This document shows, piece after piece, positions 4,500 through 5,503 of a stretch of 5,503 nt of DNA (position 1 is the first letter of the stretch; the number at the start of each line of letters is the position of its first letter). The position numbers and the translations under genes were made by a program. Under the pieces are notes generated by a model that did no database searches, was not told the origin of the DNA, and was given only the letters and a program-made list of their open reading frames with translations. Origin of the DNA: Candidatus Latescibacterota bacterium (lineage in GTDB: Bacteria > Latescibacterota > Latescibacteria > Latescibacterales > Latescibacteraceae); assembly GCA_018656855.1 (NCBI GenBank), contig JABHYP010000278.1:1-5503 (forward strand). The letters are read 5' to 3'.

Positions 4500-5503
4500 T
4501 TACTTTTTATTCTCGTCATTTTTCCTCATCAATTCCTTTGCCTGCTGGAAAGCACGAGCGACGATACCGTGCGAGTAACGGCTTAACAGCTCCAAGGCAT
4601 GGGCAGGTTCAGTATTCCATTGATTAAGTAGATATGCCTCAAAAGTCGGCTGAAAGTTGTAGCTTGTCTCCTCAAGTGTCCGCCAGCAGCTCTTGAGCCT
4701 CGGGATTCTTGCGGCATAGTCATTGTCAACCCAGCCGGAAAGATCACTGAAAACACGGTAATATGAGCCGAAATCAAAGGAAGTTATACAGAAAGGGCTG
4801 TTTCCGGAAGATTCTGAACTAATGCCAAGTTGTTCAGGAACTTCATCCATGCCCGCATACAGCGGTATATAAGGTGTCGAACAGGGCTGCCACATGGCAA
4901 GCCACCAGACAGCGCCTATCTCTACAGGCATCCCTGAACGAAGCTGGAAAACCGATGAGGAATTGGTGACTGGACTGCAAATGGTGCTGGTATGCCTCTT
5001 ATGTGCGGCACGGGTTTCATAGCCTGCCACAGGCTCATAAGGCGTCTCCTCGTAATGGTCACGCAATACACAGGTAATGTCCTTTACTGTCAAGAGAGCT
5101 TTTGGTTTGACAGCAAAGGGGAGCCGTTCGTCCTCAGGAAGTTGTACATGCTCTCGTGAAAGAAGTCTGAGTCCGCTCCATTGGCGATGAGTATTTCCCT
5201 CTGAAATCCGTGTTTTCGGATCAGCATAAGCCTTCTCGAAGCTGAAAGGGCCATCATCAGGATTATACCAGCCGCGTTTGACCGCATATTCTATTAGATC
5301 TGGTGAACCGAGGTAGTTGAGCGTATCTGAAAGGTCGACCTCACGGATGGTGTAAGTATTGGAGATCAATGCAACCATATCATCCGGAACACGGGCTGCA
5401 ACCCAGTGTTTTCCGTTGACAAGCGAAACCAGCCATCCTTCTTCGGAATCGCAAATAACCATCGTTCTGCCGCTAACAGCATACCCGAATTTCTGGACAA
5501 AAG
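4500..5503 (-). CDS. C69-family dipeptidase, C-terminal part (5' end outside window)
   Basis: The frame stays open on the - strand from the window edge to TAA at 4500-4502, giving 333 residues, so the ATG at 5462 is internal and not the start. The sequence matches the C-terminal two thirds of peptidase family C69, Ntn-fold dipeptidases of the lactobacillal PepD type. Family landmarks in order are GYAVSGRTMVI near the edge, WVAARVPDD (about 5405-5379) with ISNTYTI after it, SSSVFQLR (4961-4938), IGAVWW (4919-4902) and PLYAGM (4865-4848). Bacterial members are about 500 residues, so roughly the first 170-200 are missing here, including the N-terminal catalytic Cys and any signal peptide. Activity and location therefore cannot be judged. 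The last 20 residues are rich in Lys, Glu and Asn. It is followed by a 232-base gap before the NagB-like gene. Confidence 0.88.
   Translation of the reverse strand, partial: FVQKFGYAVSGRTMVICDSEEGWLVSLVNGKHWVAARVPDDMVALISNTYTIREVDLSDTLNYLGSPDLIEYAVKRGWYNPDDGPFSFEKAYADPKTRISEGNTHRQWSGLRLLSREHVQLPEDERLPFAVKPKALLTVKDITCVLRDHYEETPYEPVAGYETRAAHKRHTSTICSPVTNSSSVFQLRSGMPVEIGAVWWLAMWQPCSTPYIPLYAGMDEVPEQLGISSESSGNSPFCITSFDFGSYYRVFSDLSGWVDNDYAARIPRLKSCWRTLEETSYNFQPTFEAYLLNQWNTEPAHALELLSRYSHGIVARAFQQAKELMRKNDENKK

Noticed and set aside
4380..4586. 68-codon + strand frame in the gap and across the end of the C69 gene
   Set aside because: It has no ribosome site and no motif, and it runs antisense into a well-supported gene.
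5090..5287. 65-residue - strand frame inside the C69 gene
   Set aside because: It is out of frame with the C69 reading, which carries the family motifs continuously across this stretch.
1..5503. A defence, CRISPR, retron or mobile-element system
   Set aside because: No regularly spaced repeats, transposase, integrase, reverse transcriptase or nuclease motifs are visible in any frame.

Overview
The window reads as ordinary bacterial chromosome, a core block followed by a more accessory block, with a tRNA gene between them. Strong AAAGGAG Shine-Dalgarno sites precede three of the genes. A TATAAT-like -10 box lies upstream of the HU/IHF gene. There is a 29-residue AURKAIP1/COX24-type (mS38-like) basic protein, a uroporphyrinogen-decarboxylase-family protein of the type expanded in some anaerobes, and a divergent NagB-like protein. 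This mix suggests an uncultured or poorly characterised lineage, perhaps of the PVC type (Lentisphaerota or Kiritimatiellota). The strong Shine-Dalgarno sites argue against Bacteroidota, which also carry the small basic protein. The placement is inference from recalled family distributions, not a phylogeny.

Left block, + strand, 1-1767: the 3' end of proS (prolyl-tRNA synthetase, anticodon-binding domain); sppA (signal peptide peptidase, S49) starting at TTG with a possible promoter overlapping the proS stop; an HU/IHF-family DNA-binding protein; and, 20 bases later with its own Shine-Dalgarno site, a 29-codon gene for an extremely basic mS38/COX24-like protein that is short enough to be missed. 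Translation, membrane proteolysis and nucleoid functions make this a housekeeping block. A complete tRNA-Arg(CCG) gene with encoded CCA follows at 1966-2042, then a perfect 30-base palindrome that probably acts as its terminator.

Right block, 2207-5503: a + strand gene for a UroD/MtaA-like protein with an HxC zinc motif but no later cysteine, converging on two - strand genes. These are a NagB-like sugar-phosphate isomerase/deaminase homologue with altered active-site and phosphate-loop residues, and, further right and cut off by the window edge, a C69-family dipeptidase. No shared pathway is evident among the three. The gaps around them are AT-rich. They carry short copies of a TCTGGAAT-containing sequence in both orientations, including an exact 14-base inverted match between 1908-1921 and 4309-4322, plus a dyad ahead of the UroD-like gene.

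I found no CRISPR array, transposase, phage gene or defence system. The most notable items are the tiny mS38-like gene and the non-canonical active sites of the UroD-like and NagB-like proteins.
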